Assembly: GCF_900100955.1 (NCBI RefSeq)
Contig: NZ_FNCC01000001.1
Location: 186,001 to 250,000, forward strand
Direction of reading: 5' to 3'
DNA: 64,000 bases
DNA from: Lentzea fradiae
GTDB lineage: Bacteria > Actinomycetota > Actinomycetes > Mycobacteriales > Pseudonocardiaceae
Below the pieces are notes generated by a model. That model worked only from the letters and a program-made list of their open reading frames with translations, did no database searches and was not told where the DNA came from. Below are positions 18,534 through 25,444 of the stretch, in pieces; the stretch's first letter is position 1, and every line of letters starts with the position of its first letter. The position numbers were made by a program, and so were the translations under genes.

Positions 18534-18578
18534 ATGCACCAACATCAGCACGACCCGGTGCTCCTCGGCACGAGCTGA
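18534..18578 (+). CDS. 14-residue His/Gln-rich putative leader peptide
   Basis: The ORF reads MHQHQHDPVLLGTS. Codons 2-6 are CAC CAA CAT CAG CAC. It has a very strong ribosome binding region (GGAGAGGAG and GGAG within 18513-18528). It ends 17 bases before an intrinsic terminator that abuts a tRNA-Gln and a tRNA-His-like element. The layout is that of a transcription attenuator whose leader peptide senses charged tRNA-His/Gln. The peptide itself resembles no family I know. Expression is unproven. Confidence 0.45.
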   Translation: MHQHQHDPVLLGTS

Positions 18579-18594
18579 CCCTCGTGTCCCGGGG

Positions 18595-18631
18595 AGCCGT
18601 CCCGTCGCCGTCGCGACGAGGCGGCTTTTTT
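18595..18631 (+). terminator. strong intrinsic terminator before tRNA-Gln
   Basis: AGCCGTCCCGTCGC pairs with GCGACGAGGCGGCT (one wobble, one mismatch, short loop), followed by six T (18626-18631). The tRNA-Gln begins two bases later. It would stop transcripts entering from the leader ORF unless relieved. GCTCCTC in the leader ORF (18560-18566) can pair with GGGGAGC (18591-18597) and compete with the base of this stem. Confidence 0.8.
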
Positions 18632-18633
18632 GA

Positions 18634-18706
18634 TGCCCGTTGGTCCAATCGGCAGTGACGCCGCGCTCTGGACGCGGAGATCGAGGTTCGAGTCCTCGAC
18701 GGGCAG
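18634..18706 (+). tRNA. tRNA-Gln (CTG anticodon)
   Basis: All arms are present. The acceptor TGCCCGT/ACGGGCA is a 7-bp pair. The anticodon stem CCGCG/CGCGG encloses loop CTCTGGA (anticodon CTG, Gln CAG). The T arm is CGAGG-TTCGAGT-CCTCG, and the discriminator is G18706. CCA is not encoded. The D arm GTCC...TGAC has three to four pairs. Confidence 0.9.
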
Positions 18707-18708
18707 CT

Positions 18709-18785
18709 GTGACCGAAGCCGAAGCAGTCGAGGCGCCAGGCCGTGACCCTGGTCGAAGCCGGTGCGAGTCCGGTCGGTCACCCCA
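18709..18785 (+). tRNA. tRNA-His-like element (GTG anticodon, CCA encoded, degenerate)
   Basis: The element is 73 bases, GTGACCG (18709-18715) to CGGTCAC (18775-18781), then C18782 and an encoded CCA (18783-18785). The acceptor has seven perfect pairs. The anticodon stem CCAGG/CCTGG is perfect, with loop CCGTGAC (GTG, His). The T stem GCCGG/CCGGT encloses TGCGAGT. The GTG...CAC ends with C at position 73 are histidine identity features. However, T8 is A, T33 is C, T55 is G, and the D loop lacks GG. It is a divergent tRNA-His or a tRNA-His-derived remnant, two bases after the tRNA-Gln. Confidence 0.6.
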
Positions 18786-18786
18786 T

Positions 18787-18858
18787 CGCGCGGGATCCGG
18801 CGATCACCGGGGCCTCATGAGCCCGGGGTGCCTGGTTCGACACCAGGACGCGCGACCA
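18787..18858 (+). tRNA. tRNA-Met-like element (CAT anticodon, CCA encoded, short D arm)
   Basis: The acceptor CGCGCG (18787-18792) pairs with CGCGCG (18849-18854), followed by A18855 and CCA (18856-18858). The anticodon loop CTCATGA (18814-18820) gives CAT and differs from the usual Met loop CTCATAA by one base. Its stem has four pairs and a G-G mismatch. The T arm CCTGG-TTCGACA-CCAGG is canonical. The D arm is reduced to GATC-CGGC-GATC, so it is a few bases short. It is probably a degenerate tRNA. It overlaps the 3' end of the phosphatase gene on the other strand. Confidence 0.5.
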
Positions 18859-19552
18859 GGCCGAGGAGGGCGTCGTGCAGCGGTCCGTTGGACGCCAGCA
18901 CGACGTCGTCCCCGGCCGCCGTCACCCGGCCGCCCGCCTCCTCGACGAGCACCGGCAGGCACGCCAGGTCGAACTCGTCCAGACCCGCGCCGGCCGCGAT
19001 CACGGCGTCGACCCCACCGGTGACCAGGCGCAGGACCGAAAGCGAACCGTCCACCACCACACCACGGCCGAGCACGGGCTTCCTCTTGCCGTGCAAGCAC
19101 ACGCGGGCGTGGTCGAGTGAGTCCTGTGTGGACACCCGAGCGACCTCTTCGTGCCTGCCGCGGAAGACGCGACAGCCCATCCCACGTCCCGCCGCGATCG
19201 TGATGCCCAGCGACGGCATCACCGAGACCGCCAGCGCCCCTTCCAGGGCGAGGTCCACCGAGTACGACGGCCGCCCGTGGACGAAGTCGGCGGTGCCGCT
19301 GATCGGGTCGACCAGCCACCGCCTGCCGGAGGTTCCCCGCCGCTCGGGCCGTTCCTCACCGTGCACGCCGTCGTCCGGCAGCAGTTCGGCCAGCCGCTGG
19401 CGGACCAGGTCCTCCACCGCGAGATCGGCCGCCGTCACCTCGCTGCCGTCGGCCTTGTGCCGCACCTCGGCGACGCCTTCCGCGAACGCTCGGTCCGCCA
19501 CTTCCGCCGCCTCGCGGGCGATCCGCAACGCCAAGCACATGTCCGTCCACAT
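18815..19552 (-). CDS. inositol monophosphatase-family protein with altered metal motif
   Basis: This 245-residue protein shows the family layout: GEE (VHGEERPE), then WLVDPISGTADF where the family has DPIDGT, then LDEFDLACLPVLVEEAGG in place of WDxAA. The second metal-binding Asp of the central motif is Ser (codon AGC), so activity may be reduced or different. Relatives dephosphorylate inositol phosphate, histidinol phosphate or PAP. The last residues (RPGVEPGTPGS) are antisense to the Met-like tRNA element, so the tail is probably acquired. The start may be ATG 19552 or ATG 19540; neither has a strong binding site. Confidence 0.75.
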   Translation of the reverse strand: MWTDMCLALRIAREAAEVADRAFAEGVAEVRHKADGSEVTAADLAVEDLVRQRLAELLPDDGVHGEERPERRGTSGRRWLVDPISGTADFVHGRPSYSVDLALEGALAVSVMPSLGITIAAGRGMGCRVFRGRHEEVARVSTQDSLDHARVCLHGKRKPVLGRGVVVDGSLSVLRLVTGGVDAVIAAGAGLDEFDLACLPVLVEEAGGRVTAAGDDVVLASNGPLHDALLGLVARPGVEPGTPGS

Positions 19553-19591
19553 GGAAGGCAGCCTCGCGGCAGTCCGGAGCGACCGGAACTG

Positions 19592-19610
19592 ATGTAGCGT
19601 TCTGCTACAT
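19592..19610 (+). promoter_or_regulatory. operator overlapping the start codon of the ArsR-like gene
   Basis: ATGTAGC (19592-19598) and GCTACAT (19604-19610) are perfect 7-bp inverted arms around GTTCT, and the last AT belongs to the ATG start. A TAGCGT -10-like hexamer (19595-19600) lies eight bases before the ATG. This suggests a leaderless transcript autorepressed by its product. Confidence 0.55.
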
Positions 19611-20583
19611 GGTCGAGTTCGTGCTCGGAGAGAGCGACCTGGCCGGCGTGAGGTTCGCCGTCTCGCCGCTGAACGAGCTCACGCTCAGCCTCCGCGTGCT
19701 GAAGGACCCGGCCAAGTACCCGCTGCACCTGCCGTGGCTGCGCCGGGTCCGCGAGGTCGACACCGAGGTCCTGCTCGCGCTGTCCGACGACCGCGGCTGG
19801 ACGCCGGACTTCCTCAGCCCACGCCCGCGCACGCCGTTCACCCGCATCGAGGACGAGCTGGCCGCGCTCGACGAGGTCTCGACCCGTGCGATGCGACACG
19901 ACTTCCGCGCCGTTCTCGGGGGCGTGCCCGCCGTTCTGCGCGACCGCGGCCGGGTGCTCGACGCGCTGCGGACGTACTGGCACGTCGCGCTCGCCCCGCA
20001 CTGGGACCGGATGCGCGCGGTGCTGGAGGCAGACATCGCCCACCGGGGCCGTGAGACCTCCCGGCACGGCCTCGCGGCGGTGCTGTCCGGCATCTCCGGG
20101 CGGATCACGTTCGCCAGCCCCGTCGTGCGGGTGCGGATCGCGGGCGTCGAGTCGTGGCGGACCGAGGCCGGAGGACACGGGCTCAACCTGGTGCCCAGCG
20201 TGTTCATCCGCCGCACCGCCGTTCCCGTGAACCGGGCCGCGCCCCCGATGCTCATCTACGCGGCTCGCGGCGCCGGCACGGTGTGGGAGCGGGGACGCAC
20301 CCGTGGCCCCGCCGCGCTGGCGGGAGTGCTCGGCCGGGTGCGGGCGGAACTGCTGGCGGGACTGGCCGAGCCGCGGTCGTCGACCGATCTGGCCCGGCTG
20401 GCCGGCGTCACGACGTCGGCGGTGAACCAGCACCTCAGGGCGTTGAGCGCGGCCGGTCTGCTGGTCTCGCAACGCCACGGCCGCAGCGTCCTGTATGTGC
20501 GCTCCGAACTCGGTGATGCTCTCGTTTCCCAGTCCGTGGAACCGGGAAGCCGCACCCCGGCCACGTCGTTGGCAGGAGCATGA
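19609..20583 (+). CDS. ArsR-like winged-helix regulator (DUF5937-type), second copy
   Basis: This 324-residue protein has a long N-terminal sensor-like region (about 1-235) and a C-terminal winged helix (about 245-305) with SSTDLARLAGVTTSAVNQHL and the wing HGRSVLYVRSELG. It is a paralogue of the regulator at 441-1361. The start ATG at 19609 sits inside a perfect palindrome and lacks a ribosome binding site, so it is probably leaderless. The stop overlaps the DUF1684 gene start (ATGA), making that gene its likely target or partner. Confidence 0.8.
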   Translation: MVEFVLGESDLAGVRFAVSPLNELTLSLRVLKDPAKYPLHLPWLRRVREVDTEVLLALSDDRGWTPDFLSPRPRTPFTRIEDELAALDEVSTRAMRHDFRAVLGGVPAVLRDRGRVLDALRTYWHVALAPHWDRMRAVLEADIAHRGRETSRHGLAAVLSGISGRITFASPVVRVRIAGVESWRTEAGGHGLNLVPSVFIRRTAVPVNRAAPPMLIYAARGAGTVWERGRTRGPAALAGVLGRVRAELLAGLAEPRSSTDLARLAGVTTSAVNQHLRALSAAGLLVSQRHGRSVLYVRSELGDALVSQSVEPGSRTPATSLAGA

Positions 20584-21326
20584 GCGCATTCGCGGAGGAC
20601 TGGCAGAGCTGGAAGACGGAGCGCGAGACCACGCTGGCCGACCCGTACGGCTGGCTGGCACTGGTGTCGCTCGACTGGCTGGAGACCACCCCACGGGCCT
20701 ACGACGGCCTTCCCGGCGTGTGGTGGCAGGACGACGACGCGGCGTACTGGCAGCCGGACGGGGAGGAACCGCGGAGGTTCGAACTCGTGCAGAGCGGTCC
20801 CGGCGAACGTGTCGCCCTGGGTGACGTCGAGGTCGAGGTTGCCCGGCGCGGCGGTTACCTGATCCGCGTGCACGACCCGAAAGCCGAGGTGCTGAGGAAC
20901 TTCCGCGGCGTGCCCGCGTACGAACCGCAGGAGAAGTGGGTGCTGGAAGGCGTGTACGAGCCGTTCGACGAGCCCGTGCCCACGACGGTCGGTGCGGTCG
21001 TGGAGGGGCTCAGCCACGTCTACGAGGCACCGGGCCGTGTGCGGTTCAGCCATGACGGCGCCGAGCACGTGCTCACGGCGTTCAACGGGCGCAACGGCGG
21101 CCTGAACATCCTTTTCACCGACGCGACCAGCGGCGTCACCACCTACGCGGCGAACCGGTCGCTGGCGGCGGCCGTGGACGGCGGCAGGGTGGTGCTCGAC
21201 TTCAACCGGGCGACCAACCTGCCGTGCGCCTTCACCGACTTCGCCACCTGCCCGCTGCCGCCCGCGGGCAACCACCTGCCGTTCGGCGTCGAGGCGGGGG
21301 AGAAGACGCCGTACGAGCGCGGCTGA
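20580..21326 (+). CDS. DUF1684 domain protein
   Basis: This 248-residue cytoplasmic protein is recognised by the family's C-terminal signature FNRATNLPCAFTDFATCPLP followed by PAGNHLPFGVEAGEK, and by an N-terminal YGWLALVSLDWLE. DUF1684 has no established function that I know of. It is translationally coupled to the ArsR-like regulator, and convergent to the Excalibur gene 6 bp away. Confidence 0.85.
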   Translation: MSAFAEDWQSWKTERETTLADPYGWLALVSLDWLETTPRAYDGLPGVWWQDDDAAYWQPDGEEPRRFELVQSGPGERVALGDVEVEVARRGGYLIRVHDPKAEVLRNFRGVPAYEPQEKWVLEGVYEPFDEPVPTTVGAVVEGLSHVYEAPGRVRFSHDGAEHVLTAFNGRNGGLNILFTDATSGVTTYAANRSLAAAVDGGRVVLDFNRATNLPCAFTDFATCPLPPAGNHLPFGVEAGEKTPYERG

Positions 21327-21332
21327 CCGCTG

Positions 21333-22238
21333 CTACTCGCAGGCGATGCCGTCCTTGTCGTGGTCCAGGCCGTAGATGTCGGTGCCGACGACCCTGATCG
21401 GGCCCGCCACGTAGGCGGGTCCGTTCCCGCTGCCACCCGCGCAGTCCACGTCGGACGCGATCGGCACGCAGCCGGAGTAGTTGGGGTCGCACGCGGGCTG
21501 GGGCGCCGGTTCCGGCTGGGGCTGAGGTTGCGGCTGCGGCTGGGGTTGCGGCTGGGGGTTGGGCTGGGGTTGCGGCTTCGGCTGCGGGACGACGGGTGGG
21601 GCAACGGTGGTCGTCGTTGTCGTGGTCGTCGTGGTGGTGGTCGTTGTCGACGTCGTCGTGCTCGGCGGAGCGGCGGACGTCGTCGTGGTGGTGGCCGACG
21701 TGGTGGTGGCCGACGTGGTGAGCGCCGCGGCCTTGTCGACGTCAGGCGTCCCACCGTCCAACGCGGCGCCGACGACGGAAACCGCCACGAAGAACGCGAA
21801 CACGCTCGCCGCGCCGATCACCACCGGTGCCACCCACGAGGGAGAGCTCGGCAGGGGGACCACCGCGCCGCGGGGAACCTCGCGGGGCAACCGCAGCACG
21901 ACCTGCATCAGGCCGTTCTGGCCACGCCGCAGCAGCGCCGCGCAGCCGGTGTGGCCGCCGCCGGACTCGACCTGCATCAGCAGCGGCGCATACCGTTGGG
22001 ACATCAGGAAGGTCAGCTCGCCGACGCGCTGCCCGTCGAGCCGCACCTCGATCCCGCGGTGGCCGCGGTACCTGCCCGCGCTGATCGAGCACCAGGTCAG
22101 GTGCACGGCGACCTGCCGCGTCACGCCGCCGGGGACCGCGTACCTCGCGAGCGCCAGCTGGTGGCGCTCCTCGCCCGTCACGGTCACCGGCACCTCGCCG
22201 GGCACCATCACCAGGCCGGCAGCCGAGTTCTCGATCAC
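21333..22238 (-). CDS. membrane protein with Thr- and Pro/Gln-rich spacer and Excalibur domain
   Basis: This 301-residue protein has a cytoplasmic beta-rich N-terminal part (about 1-135), one membrane segment (about 145-167, VAPVVIGAASVFAFFVAVSV), a long Thr run, a Pro-Gln repeat and a C-terminal Excalibur calcium-binding motif (DPNYSGCVPIASDVDCAGG to DHDKDGIACE, with the DxDxDG core). It is likely anchored with the Excalibur domain outside. GTG 22238 was chosen for GAGGGAG upstream; an in-frame ATG at 22292 lacks such a site. Confidence 0.75.
   Translation of the reverse strand: MIENSAAGLVMVPGEVPVTVTGEERHQLALARYAVPGGVTRQVAVHLTWCSISAGRYRGHRGIEVRLDGQRVGELTFLMSQRYAPLLMQVESGGGHTGCAALLRRGQNGLMQVVLRLPREVPRGAVVPLPSSPSWVAPVVIGAASVFAFFVAVSVVGAALDGGTPDVDKAAALTTSATTTSATTTTTSAAPPSTTTSTTTTTTTTTTTTTTVAPPVVPQPKPQPQPNPQPQPQPQPQPQPQPEPAPQPACDPNYSGCVPIASDVDCAGGSGNGPAYVAGPIRVVGTDIYGLDHDKDGIACE
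21500..21660 (-). repeat. codon-level repeats encoding Pro-Gln and poly-Thr spacer
   Basis: A GGTTGC/GGCTGC-type 6-bp repeat (21500-21590) encodes (PQ)n, and GTCGTCGTGGTG-type 3-bp repeats (21605-21660) encode a Thr run. Such tracts vary in length by slippage and set the reach of the surface domain. Confidence 0.7.
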
Positions 22239-22380
22239 TGTCGCAGCTCCCTCGGGATGGGATACGTACGCTTCCCATCGAGAGACCGCCATCGGTGTTA
22301 CCGGGAGTGCGACCAGGTTGTGCTGATCGGGTGAAAATCCGCGTGAACCTGTTACGCGGAGCCGGGAAACGCCGATGTAC

Positions 22381-23397
22381 TCAGGCGCTCGCGCGTTTGA
22401 TGAGGGAGGTCGGCAGCAGCAGCGACGGGGGCAGCCCCGCCTCCCCCGCGAGCTCCGCCAGCAGCCGCCACGTCATGGTGCGGCCGAGCTCCTCGACGTC
22501 CTGGCGGATCGTCGTGAGCGGGGGTGTCGCGGTCGCGGCGAACACCGAGTCGTCGAAGCCGACCACGGCGACGTCCTGCGGAATGCGCCTGCCCTGCGCG
22601 TGGAGCACCTGCATGGCGCCGAGGGCCATGATGTCCGCGGCGACGAACACCGCGTCGAGGTGCGGTTCCTTCTGCAACAGGCGTTCCATGGCCCGTGCGC
22701 CGCCCTCGGGCGTGAAGTCGCCGTGGACCACCAGGTCGTTCGCCATCTTGGCCTCGCTCAGCCCGCGCTTGAACCCGCTCAGCCGGTCCGCGCCCACGGC
22801 CATGTCCTTGGGGCCCGCCACCGTCGCGATGCGCTTGCGCCCCAGCGAGACCAGGTGCCGGGCGGCTTCGAGGGCGCCGCTGAAGTTGTCCGCGTCGACG
22901 AACGGCACGGTCCTGCCCAGCGGCCTGCCACCGGACACCACGGGCAGGCCGATCTCGGCCAGCATGGGCACCAGCGGGTCCTCGCCGTGCAGGCTCACCA
23001 GCAGCGCGCCGTCGACGTGGCCGCTGCTCAGGTACGAGACGAGGTCCTCGGTGTCGGTGGGCTGGCTCATCATGAGCAGCAGCTGCACGTGCCGTCCGGC
23101 GAGCTCCGAGTGCACTCCCCGCAGGACACCGGCGAAGAACGGGTCGCCCAGCACGCGGCCGCTCGGTTCCGAGACGACGAGCGCGATCGCGTTGGCCCGG
23201 TGACCGGCGAGCGCCCGCGCCGCCTGGTTGGGCGAGTAGCCCAGCTGCGCGATGGCGGCGTGCACGGCCTCCCGGGCCCTGGCGCTGACGTACTGCTCGT
23301 CGTTGATCACGCGCGAGACGGTCGACTTGGACACGCCGGCGACCCGCGCGACCTCTTCGATCCGCGGGCCGGGACGTCTTTTCGCCGTCTCGGTCAT
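22381..23397 (-). CDS. LacI-family transcriptional regulator
   Basis: This 338-residue protein has an N-terminal LacI helix-turn-helix (RIEEVARVAGVSKSTVSRVI, about 12-31, hinge to about 65) and a periplasmic-binding-protein-like sensor domain (about 66-335). The ligand is unknown but usually a sugar. It has no adjacent sugar operon; the LacI-type operators upstream of the GH13 gene 4 kb away make that a candidate target. The ATG at 23397 gives the standard family length. Confidence 0.85.
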   Translation of the reverse strand: MTETAKRRPGPRIEEVARVAGVSKSTVSRVINDEQYVSARAREAVHAAIAQLGYSPNQAARALAGHRANAIALVVSEPSGRVLGDPFFAGVLRGVHSELAGRHVQLLLMMSQPTDTEDLVSYLSSGHVDGALLVSLHGEDPLVPMLAEIGLPVVSGGRPLGRTVPFVDADNFSGALEAARHLVSLGRKRIATVAGPKDMAVGADRLSGFKRGLSEAKMANDLVVHGDFTPEGGARAMERLLQKEPHLDAVFVAADIMALGAMQVLHAQGRRIPQDVAVVGFDDSVFAATATPPLTTIRQDVEELGRTMTWRLLAELAGEAGLPPSLLLPTSLIKRASA

Positions 23398-23553
23398 GCG
23401 GTCATCCTAAGCCGCCTGGCCCGTCCATGATCTGTGAATCGGCACCTCGGTTCCCCCTCGTCGCGGCGGTGTGCCACGAGTCTGGGAGATCGCTCGCACA
23501 AATCCCGCACAGGCGGCGCGCCGGTCCGGCGGCGGCAGCCCGTCCGAAGTGGA

Positions 23554-25047
23554 CTACGAGATCGTGACGGGGATGCTGAGCCGCAGCGGTCCCGCGACGC
23601 CGGAGATCACGCCGTCCCCGGCCTTGGGGCCCGCCTGCAGCCGCGCGCGGTAGACGATCGTCTCGCCGGGGGCGAGGGTCTGGCCGCCCTCGCACGTCAC
23701 CGTGCCCTTGCCGGCCGGGCATCCGATCATCCCCGCCGCCGGCTTGCCGGGGCCGACCGTCTTGATCTTGTCCGGCATGGTGAGGGTCAGCGCCGGCACC
23801 GTCGTGGGGGACGAGCCGGTGTTCGTGATCCTGATGTCCATCTCGTTGGGCGGGCCCTCGGTGGTCATCGCGACGCCGTCCGGCGCGCTGCCGGACAGCT
23901 GGGAGCTGGAGGCGGGCACGAACTCCGTCGGCGCCGCCGTCGTCGTGACCACCACCGTGCCGGTGCCCCCGCCGACGTCGGTCTGGACCTGCTGCGAGTC
24001 CGGACCGGACGCCGGGGCCGTGGGGGCGCTGCCCGCGTCCCGGGTGGTGCCCGGCTGGTTGACCTGCTGCGACGTGCCTGCCGCGGTGCTCGATGTGGCG
24101 GCGGGGGCAGCGGCCTCGGGGGTGGTGGCGCTGGAGTCGTTGGAGGTGACGACGCCCGAGGCGGCGACGACCACGACGGCCGCGGCGGAGGCCGCGACAC
24201 CGAGCCAGGAGCCCGCGCTGAGGGTGATGGCCGCGCCCTTGGTCGCGGTGGCGGCCGTCGCCAGGTAGCCGGCGGTGCCCGTGCCGAGCACGATGGGCGC
24301 GACGAGTCCGCGCAGCGCGCCGTTGACGTCGGCGAGCTCACCGGCCAGCTTGCGGCACTCGGCGCACTCGTCCATGTGCGCGTCGAGCTGGACGGCCTCG
24401 CGCCCCTTGAGCCCGCCGCGAGTCCAGGCGCCGAGCTTGGTCACGGTGGGACGGCAGCGTTCCGAGGGTTCCTGGGCCACGTGCGCCTGAAGGAACGCCT
24501 TGCGCAGGCCCTCGCGGGCGCGGAACGCCATCGCCGACACCCCGTTGGGCGTCAGGCCGAGCAGCGGCGCGATCTCGCCGGGCGACTGGCCCTCGATCGC
24601 GGTGTGCCACAGGACCGTCTGCCACCGCTCGGGCAGCGAGGCGAACGCGCTGGCCGCGAGCGTCTGGTCGAGGTCCTCCACGGCCTTATCGCGGAACGGC
24701 ACGCTGGTCGCCTTGGTGGCGCCGGGCACCTCCTCGACGTCCCCGGCGAGCTCGAGCCGCTTCTCCTTGCGGGTCTTGTCGTACGCCGCGTGCCGCACCG
24801 CCGTCAGCAGGTAGGGCCGGAAAGCGCTTCCCGGCCCACCGCCGGACTTCAGCGCGGCGAGGACCTTGGCGAACGCGTCGGACACCAGGTCGTCGGCGTC
24901 CGACGAGGACGAAGCCAGCTGCATCGCCAGCAGGTTCGCGGATCGGACGTGGCGCTCGTACAGCGTGCCGTATGCCTCGATCTTGCCGTCGCGAACGGCG
25001 TCGATGAGATCTGCGTCCGACGGCGTTCGATCACGCTGCCCGATCAA
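23554..25047 (-). CDS. ECF sigma factor fused to zinc-finger anti-sigma and membrane/extracytoplasmic region
   Basis: This protein of about 497 residues has ECF sigma region 2 (about 12-95), region 4 (about 125-190, SPGEIAPLLGLTPNGVSAMA), a zinc-binding anti-sigma motif H224-x3-C228-x2-C231, a membrane segment (about 281-301) and a Thr/Ser/Pro-rich exterior part. The end is a DUF11-like beta domain (about 400-497). Sigma, anti-sigma and sensor are thus one polypeptide, which would need proteolysis or conformational release. The start is uncertain: TTG 25047 follows a weak GGCGG. A promoter lies at 25086-25114. Confidence 0.8.
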   Translation of the reverse strand: MIGQRDRTPSDADLIDAVRDGKIEAYGTLYERHVRSANLLAMQLASSSSDADDLVSDAFAKVLAALKSGGGPGSAFRPYLLTAVRHAAYDKTRKEKRLELAGDVEEVPGATKATSVPFRDKAVEDLDQTLAASAFASLPERWQTVLWHTAIEGQSPGEIAPLLGLTPNGVSAMAFRAREGLRKAFLQAHVAQEPSERCRPTVTKLGAWTRGGLKGREAVQLDAHMDECAECRKLAGELADVNGALRGLVAPIVLGTGTAGYLATAATATKGAAITLSAGSWLGVAASAAAVVVVAASGVVTSNDSSATTPEAAAPAATSSTAAGTSQQVNQPGTTRDAGSAPTAPASGPDSQQVQTDVGGGTGTVVVTTTAAPTEFVPASSSQLSGSAPDGVAMTTEGPPNEMDIRITNTGSSPTTVPALTLTMPDKIKTVGPGKPAAGMIGCPAGKGTVTCEGGQTLAPGETIVYRARLQAGPKAGDGVISGVAGPLRLSIPVTIS

Positions 25048-25085
25048 AGAATGCCGCCTAACGTCATGCCCGGAGTGATACGCGG

Positions 25086-25114
25086 ACCCTATCGAGACTA
25101 GTCGACCCGAACAA
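25086..25114 (-). promoter_or_regulatory. promoter of the sigma-factor fusion gene
   Basis: On the minus strand TTGTTC (25114-25109) and TAGGGT (25091-25086) are separated by exactly 17 bases, a housekeeping-type promoter. It lies about 40 bp upstream of the proposed TTG start. Confidence 0.5.
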
Positions 25115-25393
25115 TCCACGCATCCGAACCTGATGCAATAAAAAGATGCGGTGGGCTGACCGGACGTGATCGATACGGGCCTGATGGCCCTGGTGCGACG
25201 GCTGTTGCCGCCGACCGGGTGCATCCGTCCGGAATTCGGACAGCCCGTCCGCGTGAATCGAACGTCCTGGGGCGAGAGGCGCCGGTGACCGTCCGAAAAG
25301 GACTGGACGGGAAGTGGACGAATTCATTTCGGACCCGATGGTGTTCCGGCACGGGGACCGGGAACGCGCGGCGCGGACCGGGTGGACGTGGAA
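25115..25393. other. intergenic stretch without visible gene
   Basis: No supported coding frame, tRNA or repeat is visible between the sigma promoter and the protease terminator. AT content is locally higher around 25135-25150 (CAATAAAAAGATG), which may hold further promoter elements. Confidence 0.5.
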
Positions 25394-25426
25394 CGGGCCC
25401 GGCCCGCGGGAGGCGGACCGGGCCCG
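25394..25426 (-). terminator. GC-rich hairpin after the protease gene
   Basis: CGGGCCCGG (25394-25402) and CCGGGCCCG (25418-25426) are perfect inverted arms with a 15-base loop, 19 bp past the protease stop. There is no T run, as is common in actinobacteria. Confidence 0.6.
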
Positions 25427-25444
25427 GTGCGGAAGCCGGAGAGG

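Noticed and set aside
18634..18858. Integration site (att) of a mobile element at the tRNA array
   Set aside because: tRNA genes are common att sites, but I found no integrase, direct repeat of a tRNA 3' end or phage/ICE genes nearby.
21500..21660. CRISPR-like short repeats
   Set aside because: The repeats are codon-level Pro-Gln and Thr runs within a coding frame, with no unique spacers.
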